Source: Clostridium sp.
GTDB taxonomy: Bacteria; Bacillota; Clostridia; Lachnospirales; Lachnospiraceae
Direction: 5' to 3'
Assembly: GCA_023664605.1 (NCBI GenBank)
Contig: JAMPFF010000001.1
Coordinates: 337,714 to 401,713 of the forward strand
DNA length: 64,000 nucleotides
Every line of letters begins with the position of its first letter. Position 1 is the first letter of the stretch. Shown piece after piece: positions 25,657 to 36,008 of the stretch. The notes beneath the pieces are model-generated. The model was not told where the DNA came from. It saw nothing but the letters and a program-made list of their open reading frames with translations, and ran no database searches. The position numbers and the translations under genes are program-made.

Positions 25657-27429
25657 ATGTATTATCCGGATGAATTGATAGAAGAAGTCAGGGCAAAAAA
25701 TGATATCGTGGATGTAATTTCCGGCTATGTCCGTATGCAGAAAAAGGGCAGCAGTTATTTTGGGCTGTGTCCTTTTCACAATGAGAAGTCACCGTCCTTT
25801 TCGGTATCGGCGGACAAGCAGATGTATTACTGTTTCGGCTGCGGTGCGGGCGGGAATGTTTTTACTTTTTTGATGGCGTATGAGAACTGCACTTTTCCCG
25901 AGGCAATTAAGGAATTGGCGGACAGGGTCGGTGTTGCACTGCCGGAAATGGAATATTCCGAAGAGGTCAAAAAGCGGGAAAGTAAAAGGGCAAAACTGTT
26001 GGAGGTCAATAAAGAGGCTGCTAAATATTTTTATTATCTGCTGCGTTCTCCGAAAGGTTCCATAGGGCATCAGTATTTATCGGGCAGAAATTTAAGTGAA
26101 GAGACGATGAAAAAATTCGGGCTTGGTTTTGCCAGCGTTTCCAGTAATGAACTGGTAAATTATCTGCATTCCAAAGGGTATGTGGATGAACTTATCAAAG
26201 AAGCGGGGCTGGCAGGTTTTGATGAAAAGTATGGAATGCATGATAAATTCTGGAACCGGGTAATGTTTCCGATTCAGGATATTAACCATAGAGTGATAGG
26301 TTTTGGCGGCAGGGTAATGGGAGACGGGAAACCGAAATATCTCAATTCGCCGGAAACGATGATTTTTGATAAGAGCCGGAATTTATACGGCTTGAATTTT
26401 GCAAGAACTTCCCGTAAAAATAATATTATTCTATGCGAGGGCTATATGGATGTGATAGCGATGCACCAGGCGGGATTTACACAGGCGGTAGCCTCTCTTG
26501 GCACTTCTTTTACGGTAGGACAGGCTAATCTTTTGAAACGCTATACAAATGACGTGCTGTTGGCCTATGACAGCGACGGTGCGGGCGTAAACGCGGCGCT
26601 TCGGGCAATCGGCATATTGCGGGAGAGCGGGCTGCGGGGAAAGGTTATCAATATGGAGCCGGCGAAAGACCCGGACGAGTTTATTAAGGCAAACGGGGCA
26701 GAAGCTTTCCAGGAGAGAATTGATAAGGCGGAAAACAGCTTTTTCTTTGAACTGCGTATTTTGGAAAGAGATTATGATTTAAACGACCCGGATGCCAAGA
26801 CGGGATTTTATAAAGAGATAGCCAAAAAGCTATGCAATTTTGAGGAAGAGGTGGAACGGGAAAACTATATCGAGTCCGTGGCGCAAAAATATCATATCGG
26901 TTATGAAAATCTGCGCAAACTGGTCGTTTCCCATGCCGCCAAGACAGGATTTGTCAAGCCGGTGGAAAGACCGAAACCTACGGTATCAGCCAAAACTACG
27001 CCGCAGGAGAATACAAAAAAATCACAAAAACTGTTGCTTACATGGATAACGGAAGAACCGGAATTATACCCGAAGATTAAAAAGTATATTCAGGTGGAAG
27101 ACTTTACAGAGACGCTTTATCAGGAAGTGGCGCGTAAATTGTTTGCAGATTTGGAAGAGGGGAATTTTAATCCGGCGGCGGTTATCAGTATGTTTCAGGA
27201 TGAAGAGGAACAAAGAGAAGCAGCGTCTTTATTTAATACGAAGTTACAGGAGGTAACGACGGACGCGGAGAGGGAAAAAGCGTTCCATGATATTGTGTAT
27301 ACGGTCAAACGTAACAGTTTTGAATATTATTCCAGCAGGCTGGGCGCGGATATGAATGCCTTAAATCAGGTGGTTTCGGCGAAAAAAGCGCTGGAAGAAC
27401 TTAGCAAAACGCATATTTCCCTGCGTTAA
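25657..27429 (+). CDS. dnaG: DNA primase
   Basis: DnaG of 590 residues makes RNA primers for replication. The zinc-binding domain has C38, H41, C59 and C62 (CPFH...CFGC). The TOPRIM core has LCEGYMDVIAMHQAG and AYDSDGAG, the acidic residues that hold Mg2+. The C-terminal 150 residues form the helicase-binding domain. It lies between dgt and rpoD, the usual macromolecular-synthesis context of clostridia. Confidence 0.97.
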   Translation: MYYPDELIEEVRAKNDIVDVISGYVRMQKKGSSYFGLCPFHNEKSPSFSVSADKQMYYCFGCGAGGNVFTFLMAYENCTFPEAIKELADRVGVALPEMEYSEEVKKRESKRAKLLEVNKEAAKYFYYLLRSPKGSIGHQYLSGRNLSEETMKKFGLGFASVSSNELVNYLHSKGYVDELIKEAGLAGFDEKYGMHDKFWNRVMFPIQDINHRVIGFGGRVMGDGKPKYLNSPETMIFDKSRNLYGLNFARTSRKNNIILCEGYMDVIAMHQAGFTQAVASLGTSFTVGQANLLKRYTNDVLLAYDSDGAGVNAALRAIGILRESGLRGKVINMEPAKDPDEFIKANGAEAFQERIDKAENSFFFELRILERDYDLNDPDAKTGFYKEIAKKLCNFEEEVERENYIESVAQKYHIGYENLRKLVVSHAAKTGFVKPVERPKPTVSAKTTPQENTKKSQKLLLTWITEEPELYPKIKKYIQVEDFTETLYQEVARKLFADLEEGNFNPAAVISMFQDEEEQREAASLFNTKLQEVTTDAEREKAFHDIVYTVKRNSFEYYSSRLGADMNALNQVVSAKKALEELSKTHISLR

Positions 27430-27480
27430 AGGAAAAAATAAAATTGTTTAACCCGGAAACAAGGAAGGATGGGCGAAGTA

Positions 27481-28593
27481 ATGGACGAAAATGTACAGGC
27501 AAAGTTTGAAGAGCGGTTAAAAGAACTCTTAACTGTTGCTAAGAAGAAAAAAAATGTTTTGGAATATCAGGAAATCAGTGATTTTTTTCATGATTTATCA
27601 CTGGAGGAGGAGCAGTTTGACAAAATTCTGGAAACATTGGAGCAAAACGGTGTAGATGTCCTGCGGATTACGGAGGGTGATGATGTAGACGACGAAGAAA
27701 TTATTTTGACGGAAGAGGATGACGTCGATGTGGAGAATATCGACTTATCTGTACCGGACGGCGTCAGCATTGAAGACCCGGTCAGGATGTATTTAAAAGA
27801 AATCGGTAAAGTGCCGCTTTTAAGTGCGGAAGAAGAAATAGAACTTGCCAAAAAGATGGAAATGGGAGACGAAGAGGCCAAGAAGCGTCTTGCGGAAGCG
27901 AATCTTCGTCTGGTTGTCAGTATCGCGAAAAGATATGTGGGGCGCGGTATGCTTTTTCTTGATTTGATTCAGGAGGGAAACCTGGGTCTGATTAAGGCCG
28001 TGGAAAAGTTCGATTATCGAAAAGGATATAAATTCTCTACTTATGCAACATGGTGGATTCGTCAGGCGATTACAAGAGCGATTGCGGACCAGGCGAGAAC
28101 TATCCGTATTCCGGTGCATATGGTAGAAACGATAAATAAATTAATCCGTGTCAGCAGACAGTTATTGCAGGAACTTGGAAGGGAACCTACCCCGGAGGAG
28201 ATTGCCGAGGAAATGAATATGCCGGTGGAAAGAGTCAGGGAAATTTTAAAAATTTCCCAGGAGCCGGTTTCTTTGGAGACTCCGATTGGCGAAGAGGAAG
28301 ACAGTCATCTGGGTGATTTTATTCAGGATGATAATGTACCGGTTCCGGCGGATGCTGCGGCTTTTACCCTGTTAAAAGAGCAGTTGGTGGAAGTGCTTGG
28401 CACGTTGACGGAAAGAGAACAGAAAGTGCTGCGCCTTCGTTTCGGGCTGGATGACGGCCGCGCAAGAACGCTTGAGGAGGTCGGCAGAGAATTTAATGTC
28501 ACCCGTGAGCGAATCAGGCAGATTGAAGCCAAGGCGTTAAGAAAACTGCGTCATCCGAGCAGAAGCCGTAAGTTAAAGGATTATCTGGACTGA
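27481..28593 (+). CDS. rpoD: RNA polymerase primary sigma factor (sigma-A/RpoD)
   Basis: This housekeeping sigma factor has 370 residues. An acidic region 1.1 leads to [20 protein letters not shown] (region 1.2), then region 2 with [20 protein letters not shown] (-10 binding), region 3 [12 protein letters not shown] and region 4 with [20 protein letters not shown] (-35 binding HTH). An in-frame ATG at 27469 sits too close to AAGGAAGG, so 27481 is preferred; it also fits the family's usual start. It overlaps trmK by one base. Confidence 0.96.
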   Translation: MDENVQAKFEERLKELLTVAKKKKNVLEYQEISDFFHDLSLEEEQFDKILETLEQNGVDVLRITEGDDVDDEEIILTEEDDVDVENIDLSVPDGVSIEDPVRMYLKEIGKVPLLSAEEEIELAKKMEMGDEEAKKRLAEANLRLVVSIAKRYVGRGMLFLDLIQEGNLGLIKAVEKFDYRKGYKFSTYATWWIRQAITRAIADQARTIRIPVHMVETINKLIRVSRQLLQELGREPTPEEIAEEMNMPVERVREILKISQEPVSLETPIGEEEDSHLGDFIQDDNVPVPADAAAFTLLKEQLVEVLGTLTEREQKVLRLRFGLDDGRARTLEEVGREFNVTRERIRQIEAKALRKLRHPSRSRKLKDYLD

Positions 28594-29363
28594 TGAAAGA
28601 AATGATAGTCCTTTCCGACAGGTTAAAGGCTGTCGCGTCCATGGTATCGGCCGGAGGAAGGGTCTGCGACGTAGGCTGCGACCACGGATTTGTGCCGATA
28701 TATCTTGTACAGCAGGGCATCTGCCGCGGTGCAATCGCCATGGATGCAAAAACGGGGCCGCTGCAGCAGGCGAAGGAGCATATTGCGGCATGTGGACTGG
28801 AAGCATACATAGAGACAAGACTTTCGGACGGACTTCGTGCATATCGGGAAAACGAAGCGGATTCCATGATTTGCGCCGGGATGGGCGGAAAACTGATGCG
28901 GCGCATTCTGGAAGAGGATATGGCAAAGACGGATTCTTTTCGGGAACTGATTTTACAGCCGCAGTCGGAGATACCACAGTTTCGCGCTTTTCTGCGTGAA
29001 CAGGATTATCTGTTTGCAGACGAGAATATGATAGAGGAAGACGGTAAGTTTTATGTGATGATGCGGGTGGTAAAAAGGGATGAAAAAAACGTGGCTTGCG
29101 ACGAAACTATAACACAATGGGAGAGTTTTGAAGCTACCCGGCGTCAGGAGATGGAAGATAAATACGGCGCGTTATTGCTGCAAAGGCGTCATCCCGTATT
29201 ATACCGCTATCTGGAACGGGAAAAGCGCATCTGTGAAGAAATTATGGAGCAGTTGCAAGAGCAGGGGCTTTCCGGGAAAAAACAACAGAAACGTCATCAG
29301 GAAGTAAAGGCACAAAGAGAAGATTGTTTGTGTATTATGGAGGAATGGTATGGTAAGTATTAA
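28593..29363 (+). CDS. trmK: tRNA (adenine(22)-N(1))-methyltransferase
   Basis: This SAM-dependent enzyme of 256 residues methylates A22 of tRNA. The SAM site is VCDVGCDHGFVPIYL, followed by AMDAKTGPLQQA; GMGGKLMRRIL is the family's catalytic-loop block. A C-terminal coiled coil of about 60 residues is rich in Glu, Lys and Gln. The TGATG junction with rpoD shows coupling, and it overlaps the nucleoside kinase gene by 14 nt. Confidence 0.93.
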   Translation: MKEMIVLSDRLKAVASMVSAGGRVCDVGCDHGFVPIYLVQQGICRGAIAMDAKTGPLQQAKEHIAACGLEAYIETRLSDGLRAYRENEADSMICAGMGGKLMRRILEEDMAKTDSFRELILQPQSEIPQFRAFLREQDYLFADENMIEEDGKFYVMMRVVKRDEKNVACDETITQWESFEATRRQEMEDKYGALLLQRRHPVLYRYLEREKRICEEIMEQLQEQGLSGKKQQKRHQEVKAQREDCLCIMEEWYGKY

Positions 29364-31002
29364 AATTGACGGAAAAGAGAAACTATATGAAGAGGGCATT
29401 AAATATGAGATTATCGCAAAGGAGCATCAGCATTTATATGAAAATCCCATCGCGCTTGTTATTGTGAACGGTAAAATCCGGGAATTGATGAAAAGGGTTG
29501 ACAGGGATTGTGAATTGGAGTTTGCTACTTATGGAGACGCTATCGGGCATAAAACGTATGTGCGTTCCGCCATTATGCTGTTGATGAAAGCGATTAAGGA
29601 TGTGGCGGGTTTTGAAGCCGCAGCGGCGACAAAGGTAGAATTTGCCATAGGAGCCGGTTATTATTGCAGCTTTAAGAAAGAAGTGTCTTTGGATGAAAAG
29701 CAGATTGTACAGGTCAAGGAGAGAATGCAGGAATTGGTGGAGGCGGATTTGTCCGTAACCAAAAAGGCTTATCCTGCAACAGAGGCGGTTGCGCTATTTG
29801 AAAAATATGGTATGACGGATAAGGTAAAGCTGTTCCGTTACCGGAGAAGTTCTACGATTAACGTATATTGCCTGGGCGATTATTTTGATTATTATTATGG
29901 ATATATGCTGCCGAGTACGGGATATATCAAACATTTTGATTTGATGAAATATGAAGACGGTCTTATTTTATTGCTGCCGGAGCAGGAAGCGCCGGATAAG
30001 TTACCCGTGTTTGAACCAAGGAAAAAGTTATTCCAGACGATGGTGCAGGCAGGCAAATGGGGAGAGCAGATTGGCATCGATACGGTAGGCGATTTAAACG
30101 ACCAAATCTGTGAAGGGAATATTGCAGATATGATTCTGGTACAGGAGGCGCTTCAGGAAAGAAGAATCGGCGAAATAGCCAGAGACATTGCGCGTAAAGA
30201 GGGCGTTAAATTCGTTATGATAGCAGGCCCTTCCTCCTCCGGAAAGACGACGTTTTCGCACCGTTTGTCGATACAGCTTAGAACCTACGGTATGCACCCG
30301 CATCCGATTGGACTGGATAATTATTATGTAAACCACGATAAAACGCCTCTGGACGAGAACGGCAATCCGGACTTTGAATGTATAGAAGCGTTGGACGTAG
30401 AGCAGTTTAATAAAGATATGACCGATTTATTGGCGGGCAAAAGCGTACAGCTTCCGACATTTAACTTCAAAACGGGCAGACGAGAGTACAGCGGCAAGGT
30501 GACAACGTTAGGTGAGGATGATATCCTTGTTATTGAGGGAATCCATGGACTGAATGAGAAAATGTCGCATTCTCTTCCGGCGGAAAGCAAGTATAAAATT
30601 TATATCAGCGCATTAACCTGTTTGAATGTTGACGAACATAACAGAATCCCCACTACGGACGGCAGGCTGCTGCGCCGTATGGTAAGAGATGCCCGGACAA
30701 GAGGCGCCAGCGCCAAAAAGACAATAGAAATGTGGCCGTCGGTCAGACGCGGGGAGGAGAAATATATTTTCCCGTTCCAGGAACAGGCGGATGCGATGTT
30801 TAACTCGGCGCTTATTTATGAACTGGCGGTGTTAAAGCAGTATGCGGAACCGCTCTTGTTCAGTATTCATAAAGGGGAACCGGAATATCACGAAGCAAAG
30901 AGGCTGTTAAAGTTTTTAGAGTATTTTCTGGGCGTCAGCAGCGAAAATCTACCGGGCAATTCCCTGTGCAGGGAGTTTGTAGGCGGAAGCTGTTTTGAGT
31001 AG
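29350..31002 (+). CDS. Uridine kinase-like nucleoside kinase with threonyl-tRNA-synthetase-like N-terminus
   Basis: This is a 550-residue protein. Residues 1-60 resemble a TGS domain and 60-250 the second additional domain of ThrRS; residues 280-500 form a P-loop kinase with GPSSSGKTT (about 293-301), LDNYYVNHDKTP and VIEGIHGLN. This fusion is widespread in Clostridia and Thermotogae and acts, as far as known, on nucleosides. It closes the rpoD-trmK unit and is followed directly by rnpB. Confidence 0.88.
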   Translation: MVSIKIDGKEKLYEEGIKYEIIAKEHQHLYENPIALVIVNGKIRELMKRVDRDCELEFATYGDAIGHKTYVRSAIMLLMKAIKDVAGFEAAAATKVEFAIGAGYYCSFKKEVSLDEKQIVQVKERMQELVEADLSVTKKAYPATEAVALFEKYGMTDKVKLFRYRRSSTINVYCLGDYFDYYYGYMLPSTGYIKHFDLMKYEDGLILLLPEQEAPDKLPVFEPRKKLFQTMVQAGKWGEQIGIDTVGDLNDQICEGNIADMILVQEALQERRIGEIARDIARKEGVKFVMIAGPSSSGKTTFSHRLSIQLRTYGMHPHPIGLDNYYVNHDKTPLDENGNPDFECIEALDVEQFNKDMTDLLAGKSVQLPTFNFKTGRREYSGKVTTLGEDDILVIEGIHGLNEKMSHSLPAESKYKIYISALTCLNVDEHNRIPTTDGRLLRRMVRDARTRGASAKKTIEMWPSVRRGEEKYIFPFQEQADAMFNSALIYELAVLKQYAEPLLFSIHKGEPEYHEAKRLLKFLEYFLGVSSENLPGNSLCREFVGGSCFE

Positions 31003-31010
31003 GACAATAG

Positions 31011-31369
31011 CTAAGTAGAATAAATAATCGCGCCTGCTTTATGCAGGTGAGGAAAGTCCGGGCTTCATAGGGCAGGATGCCGGATAACGTCCGGTGGAGG
31101 CGACTCCAAGGATAGTGCAACAGAAATGATACCGCCTTGATAGGATCCGTATCAACGGATTCTATCAGGTAAGGGTGGAATGGCAGTGTAAGAGACTACC
31201 GCTTTTCTGGTAACAGAAGAGGCTGTGTAAACCCCATCCGAAGCAAGACCAGACAGAGAGCAACAGGCTTGCCCGGCCTGCTTTCAGGTAGGTCGCTGGA
31301 GATTACCGGCAACGGTAATTCGAGATAGATGATTATTCACGACATAACCCGGCTTATCGTTCTGCTTAG
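31011..31369 (+). ncRNA. rnpB: RNase P RNA
   Basis: The catalytic RNA of RNase P, which matures tRNA 5' ends. Conserved blocks are visible: GAGGAAAGTCCGGGC near the 5' end, ACAGAAATGATACCGCC, AAGGGTGGAATGGCAG, AGAGACTACCGC, and the 3' block GACATAACCCGGCTTATCG. The ends are set by P1 pairing of CTAAGTAGAA (31011-31020) with TTCTGCTTAG (31360-31369). Confidence 0.96.
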
Positions 31370-31421
31370 ATTAAACAACGGATGTCACGCTCTGCGGGGC
31401 ATCCTTATGTTGGTTAATATA

Positions 31422-31446
31422 AATCTCTCCTATATGGGGAGATTTT
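31422..31446 (+). terminator. Terminator after rnpB
   Basis: A 9-bp stem AATCTCTCC/GGGGAGATT (one T-G pair) with a TATAT loop ends in TTTT. A weaker GGATG/CATCC hairpin lies just upstream near 31380-31403. Confidence 0.65.
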
Positions 31447-31512
31447 CACTTCTATTATTGGAAATGATGCTGAATGGATGATTTCAAGTATGATGAAGAA
31501 AGAGGTTTTGCT

Positions 31513-32394
31513 ATGAAGCATAACAGATTGTCAGATGGCGTGCCAATTTGTACAAAGATAATAGCTGCGTTGATTGTTGCGGCGGCAGCGTCAGCGCCAT
31601 TACCGGCGCAAGCCATGACGGAGCCGCAGCCTGTTTCAGTTTCTGACGGGAAAATGCAGCCTGCTTCGGCTTCCGACGGAAAACCGCAGCCGCATCTGAT
31701 TCAGACGGTAACGGAAAAGGATATCTTTGAAGGGCTGCTGGCATATGGCTTTCTGGAATGCCGAATATTGGAAACGGATGACTGTGAAGCCGCCTATGAA
31801 AATGTCAAGGACGGCATTGTGCTGCTGCGTATGCAAAACGCTTACGGAAGCGGCGTTGTGTTTGAGATGACGCCTGAGCGGATTGTCATTGCGACCAATA
31901 AGCATGTGTTGGAATACTGGGAGGATGGCATAAGCTATGTGCAGTTTCCGCAGGGGTATTTTACGGAAGCTAGGTTACTGGCGGTATCGGGAGAATATGA
32001 TATCGGATTTTTAACGGTTGACTGCGCGCAGTTCGACTATTCGCAGCTGGAGCAGATACGTTATGTGCATTATGATGAGGAGGCGTATCAGGCGCTTACA
32101 ACAGGGGATGCGATGTTCTGCGCCGGAGCCGGAGACCCCTTATCGGCGCAGACAACGGCGGATTTTTTTCAGGGCAGTATCGGCGATACTTGGCGTTATA
32201 TTGAAGAGTTTGAAGAGTATATGCTCTATGGTTACGGGTATGCCAGAGAGGGGATGTCGGGCGGTGGCAGTTTTGATGCGAAAGGAAATTTAATCGGTAT
32301 TATTTCCGGCGCAACCATGAGCGGTGAAACGGCAAGCGTGCCGCTGCCGCTTATTATAGAAACATATGAAAGTATAGGGGAGGCGGCGAGGTAA
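31513..32394 (+). CDS. Secreted trypsin-like serine protease
   Basis: This 293-residue protein has a signal peptide cut after AQA (residue 34) and a short duplicated linker (VSVSDGKMQP / ASASDGKPQP). The protease domain has a complete triad: H131 in ATNKHVLEYW, D163 in YDIGFLTVD and S249 in GMSGGGSF, the last with the GxSGG form of trypsin and HtrA proteases. There is no PDZ domain. It may process surface proteins. ATG 31513 has AAGAGG seven bases upstream; ATG 31474 has no site. The next gene starts 5 nt later. Confidence 0.85.
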   Translation: MKHNRLSDGVPICTKIIAALIVAAAASAPLPAQAMTEPQPVSVSDGKMQPASASDGKPQPHLIQTVTEKDIFEGLLAYGFLECRILETDDCEAAYENVKDGIVLLRMQNAYGSGVVFEMTPERIVIATNKHVLEYWEDGISYVQFPQGYFTEARLLAVSGEYDIGFLTVDCAQFDYSQLEQIRYVHYDEEAYQALTTGDAMFCAGAGDPLSAQTTADFFQGSIGDTWRYIEEFEEYMLYGYGYAREGMSGGGSFDAKGNLIGIISGATMSGETASVPLPLIIETYESIGEAAR

Positions 32395-32398
32395 TTTT

Positions 32399-33346
32399 AT
32401 GTTAAAGATAGAAGTAAAAGAGGGGCTGCTCCCATGGGTGGTTGGAATTGGCACCATTTTTATAGGAATTTTTCTGGCAGTGGAAGCGGCGTTGCATCCG
32501 GATGATTCTGCAAGAGTCATGCTGTGCATTTATCTGGTAATTCTTATTATGATTGGCGGGGGTGTGCTGCTGTGTATGGATGCCAAAAACAGAAAAATGA
32601 CGGTGGAGGATGTGAACCTTTGCTATACAAACAGTTTTGGGAAAAAGAAAAACTTTACGCTGGCGGATATCGGATATTGCAAAGCGGTAATGGAAAATAA
32701 AGGAGCGAAAGAAGATATCTGCCTCTATGATATTCATGGTAAAAAGTTATGTAAACTTGAATTTAATATGAAAGACAGTCTGCTCTTTTTACAATACCTT
32801 CTTGATAATCAGATAAAAGTGGAGTGTTCTCCAAAGTCTGACCGATACTTAAAAAACATTATTTGCGAGACGTCAGTTTGTATGGAGGAAATACCCGATA
32901 AAGTAAATCAGGCCTACGAGGAAATAAAGACGCTTGTAAGCCAATGGGAAACAGGGCATAAAAGGTTTGGCGTAGAGTGGAAAACAGGAATTACGGCTTA
33001 TCTGCAAAATGACTTATCGGAAAAGAAGCAGCTATGGGAGGAAAAGGCTTATACCGGACAGGCTGATTTTCTTCTGGAGGGCTTTCTCATCGGAATAGAA
33101 GGTTATCTGCAAAAAGACGGGCAGTTTGTATGTGATAAAAAGAATCGGGCCGTGATGTTTTATGTGCCGCTTATTTCCGTTAAGAAATCATGGCAGATAG
33201 GAGAAGAACTGAAAATCTGCTTCTGGGGAAGCGGCGCTTTGGAAGAACTTTCCTGGCAGTTGGAAATCTGGGCGGAACGGTTACCGAAAAACAAATATCA
33301 TACCGAGGATATCATATTGCAGCATGAGTTGAAAAAGGAGATATAA
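32399..33346 (+). CDS. Membrane-anchored protein of unknown function
   Basis: The 315 residues have two hydrophobic helices at about 13-30 and 40-58, then a soluble part. Residues 60-130 look like a PH-like beta domain (NRKMTVEDVNLCYTNSFGKK); residues 180-300 resemble another beta-rich domain. I do not recognise the family. It is probably cotranscribed with the protease (4-nt gap), and the soluble part should face the cytoplasm if both helices span the membrane. Confidence 0.75.
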   Translation: MLKIEVKEGLLPWVVGIGTIFIGIFLAVEAALHPDDSARVMLCIYLVILIMIGGGVLLCMDAKNRKMTVEDVNLCYTNSFGKKKNFTLADIGYCKAVMENKGAKEDICLYDIHGKKLCKLEFNMKDSLLFLQYLLDNQIKVECSPKSDRYLKNIICETSVCMEEIPDKVNQAYEEIKTLVSQWETGHKRFGVEWKTGITAYLQNDLSEKKQLWEEKAYTGQADFLLEGFLIGIEGYLQKDGQFVCDKKNRAVMFYVPLISVKKSWQIGEELKICFWGSGALEELSWQLEIWAERLPKNKYHTEDIILQHELKKEI

Positions 33347-33354
33347 CGCGGCCA

Positions 33355-33382
33355 TTGACAGGTAGGAAAATTATTGTATAAT
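33355..33382 (+). promoter_or_regulatory. Near-consensus sigma-A promoter of the MBOAT-SGNH pair
   Basis: TTGACA (33355-33360), a 16-nt spacer and TATAAT (33377-33382) lie 50 nt before the MBOAT start codon. Confidence 0.85.
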
Positions 33383-33432
33383 GCAGGTATGAGAAGAATT
33401 TACCGTATATGGAATATTCTTGGAGGAAAAAT

Positions 33433-34887
33433 ATGCTATTCAATTCTTACATATTTATATTGTTCTTTCTGCCTGTGTGTCTGTTAGGATATTACGGATT
33501 AAATCATTTCAAAAAATATAATTTGGCGCAGATGTTTTTGGTAGGAATGTCATTGTGGTTTTATGCTTATTTTCATATAGCTTATCTTTTCATTATTATA
33601 AGCAGCATTCTTCTCAATTACGGTATCTACCTGATTCTGTAAAATACGGCTAAGACTAATGTTCGGAAAATAGCGGTATTTTTCGGAATAACAGTAAATA
33701 TAGGCATTTTAATATACTATAAGTACATGGATTTTTTCATTCTAAATATCAATAAGGTTTTTCATAAAGAGTATGCGCTGTGGGGAATCCTGCTTCCTTT
33801 AGGAATCAGTTTTTTTACTTTTCAGCAAATCTCATTTATTGTTGATACATATAAAAAAGAAGTGGACAGCTATAATCTTTTATATTATGCGTCTTTTGTT
33901 ACGTTCTTTCCCCAGTTGATAGCAGGGCCTATTGTTACACATGATGAGTTGGTAGTGCAGTTTTTGGATGAGAAAAGAAAAAGCGTCGATTGGGAATATA
34001 TGGCTTGCGGCATCTATATTTTTGCGCTGGGTCTTGCGAAAAAAGTATTGCTGGCGGATACGTTTGGCAATGCGGTAAACTGGGGATATGAGCATTTAAT
34101 AGGGTTAGATTCCACGAATACGTTAGTGGTGATGCTTGCCTATACCATACAAATATATTTTGATTTTAGCGGATACTGCGATATGGCGATAGGAATCGGC
34201 AAAATGTTCCATATTGATTTGCCGATTAACTTTCATTCCCCTTACAAAGCGGTCATGATAACAGAGTTTTGGGAGCGGTGGCATATTACCTTAACGCGCT
34301 TTTTTACCAAATACGTGTATATTCCCTTAGGAGGGAGCAGACGCGGCAGAGGCAGAACCTATATTAATACCTTACTTGTTTTTTTGGCAAGCGGCTTCTG
34401 GCATGGAGCAAGCTGGAGTTTTGTTTTCTGGGGAATGTGCCATGGCATTTTTATGATTATTACAAGGCGCTTTCATAAGTTTTTTGAAAGGCTTCACCCG
34501 GCGTTTAGCTGGTTTATTACCTTTGGATTTGTCAATGTCATGTGGGTATTTTTCAGGGCTGATTCGTTTAGCGAGGCGCTGCGGTTTTTTAAAATAATGG
34601 CGTCATGTAATTTTGGAGCAGTCGATGCGGATATCCTGGATTGCTTTAACTTGCCTGAAATAACTTTTTTCCTGCAAAAAATGCCAATAGAGTCGATATA
34701 TCCATATTTTACCATAACAATATTCTTTGTGCTGTCCATGGCGGTTATATTAGGGTGTAAAAATGCCTATGAAAAGATGAATGAATTTAAGCCGTCCGCC
34801 TTCAAAGTGGCAGCGTCAGCATTTTTAATGCTTTTGTGCATTTGTAGTTTTAGCGGTATTAGCACCTTTTTATATTTCAATTTTTAG
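33433..34887 (+). pseudogene. MBOAT-family O-acyltransferase (DltB/AlgI-like) with one in-frame stop codon
   Basis: A membrane-bound O-acyltransferase of about 484 codons is interrupted by TAA at 33640-33642, after residue 69. The reading frame is the same on both sides and the protein continues without loss (GIYLIL, stop, NTAKTNVRK, then ILIYYKYMDFF). Later parts are intact: PLGISFFTFQQISFIVDTY, FVTFFPQLIAGPI, ERWHITLTRFF and GFWHGASWSF with the catalytic His. GGAGG precedes ATG 33433. A second start at 33727 would lack the first helices. Either this is a recent null allele or the stop is read through. In this family the enzyme O-acylates exported polymers. Confidence 0.85.
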
Positions 34888-34899
34888 GAGAGCGAAATC

Positions 34900-35967
34900 A
34901 TGCAGGCCAGTTATAAAAAATGGGTTATATCCTTTTTGATTGTTTTTGGCGTCCTGTTGTTGGGAACAGGAGCTTTAACAGTCATTATCGACCCGTGTTT
35001 TCATTATCATAAGCCGTTAAAGGGCATACAATATCCAATGTCCAATCAGCGATATATCAATAATGGCATTATCAAGAATTTTGATTATGATGCCATGATT
35101 ATAGGCACATCCATGACGGAAAATTTTAAAACTTCAGAGTTTGATGAACTTTTTGGCGTAAATTCCATTAAAGTGCCGTTTCCCGCCGCTACCTATAAGG
35201 AAATTAATGACAATATAGCGACTGCCGCCGCGTATAATCCGAACCTGAAAGCGGTTTTGCGGTGTCTGGACTATAATAAAATATTGACTACGGCGGATGC
35301 CATGTCTTATGCTGCGGAAGATTATCCGCAATATTTATATGACGATATCCTTTACAATGATACGAAGTATATTTTTAATAAAGCGATATTGTTTGATGAA
35401 ACACTGGAGGTTATCCGATATACTTTTAACGGAGGGATAACGCCTGATTTTGACAGCTACGCTAGTTGGAGTAATTATGACGCCTATGGGAAGGACGCTG
35501 TCCTTGCCGGGTACGACAGACCAGAAAAAAACGGGGAGATACTGGCAATAACAGATGAAGATTATCAGAATATTACGGAAAATATCACGCAGAACATAAT
35601 ATGGATAGCTAAGGAGCATCCGGAGATAGAATTTTATTTGTATTTTTCACCATACAGCATTTTCTATTGGGATATGCTGAATCAGGAAGGAAATATAAAG
35701 CGCAATTTAGATGCGGAGAAATATATCATAGAATTATTGCTGCCATATGATAATATTCATCTTTTTTCCTTTTTTACAAATTATGAACTGATTTGCGGAT
35801 TAGAAAATTATAAAGATATTTATCACTATGGAAAACCGATTAATTCTCAAATTTTGCTTTGGATAAAAGAAGGAAAATACGAGATAACAAAAGAAAACTA
35901 TGAAAATTACTGCGCGCAGATGAAAGAGTTTTATATGAACTATGATTATGATAGTTTGTTTGAATAG
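34900..35967 (+). CDS. SGNH/DltD-like accessory protein of the MBOAT acyltransferase
   Basis: This membrane-anchored protein of 355 residues has one N-terminal helix (9-30) and an extracellular SGNH-hydrolase-like domain. GTSM (69-72, Ser71) is the nucleophile block and DIYHYGKPIN near the C-terminus supplies the Asp-x-x-His pair. Such proteins work with MBOAT enzymes (DltB-DltD, AlgI-AlgJ/X) to move acyl groups onto polymers. It lies 12 nt after the MBOAT gene. It has no stop or frameshift, so its retention suggests the MBOAT null state may be recent. Confidence 0.82.
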   Translation: MQASYKKWVISFLIVFGVLLLGTGALTVIIDPCFHYHKPLKGIQYPMSNQRYINNGIIKNFDYDAMIIGTSMTENFKTSEFDELFGVNSIKVPFPAATYKEINDNIATAAAYNPNLKAVLRCLDYNKILTTADAMSYAAEDYPQYLYDDILYNDTKYIFNKAILFDETLEVIRYTFNGGITPDFDSYASWSNYDAYGKDAVLAGYDRPEKNGEILAITDEDYQNITENITQNIIWIAKEHPEIEFYLYFSPYSIFYWDMLNQEGNIKRNLDAEKYIIELLLPYDNIHLFSFFTNYELICGLENYKDIYHYGKPINSQILLWIKEGKYEITKENYENYCAQMKEFYMNYDYDSLFE

Positions 35968-35977
35968 ACATCTTTAC

Positions 35978-36006
35978 TTGGAAAACTTTTCATTATGTTA
36001 TATAAT
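35978..36006 (+). promoter_or_regulatory. Promoter immediately before the 23-bp palindrome array
   Basis: TTGGAA (35978-35983), a 17-nt spacer and TATAAT (36001-36006) place the start site inside the first repeat unit, so the array would form the 5' leader of the aldose-epimerase mRNA. Confidence 0.65.
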
Positions 36007-36008
36007 AA

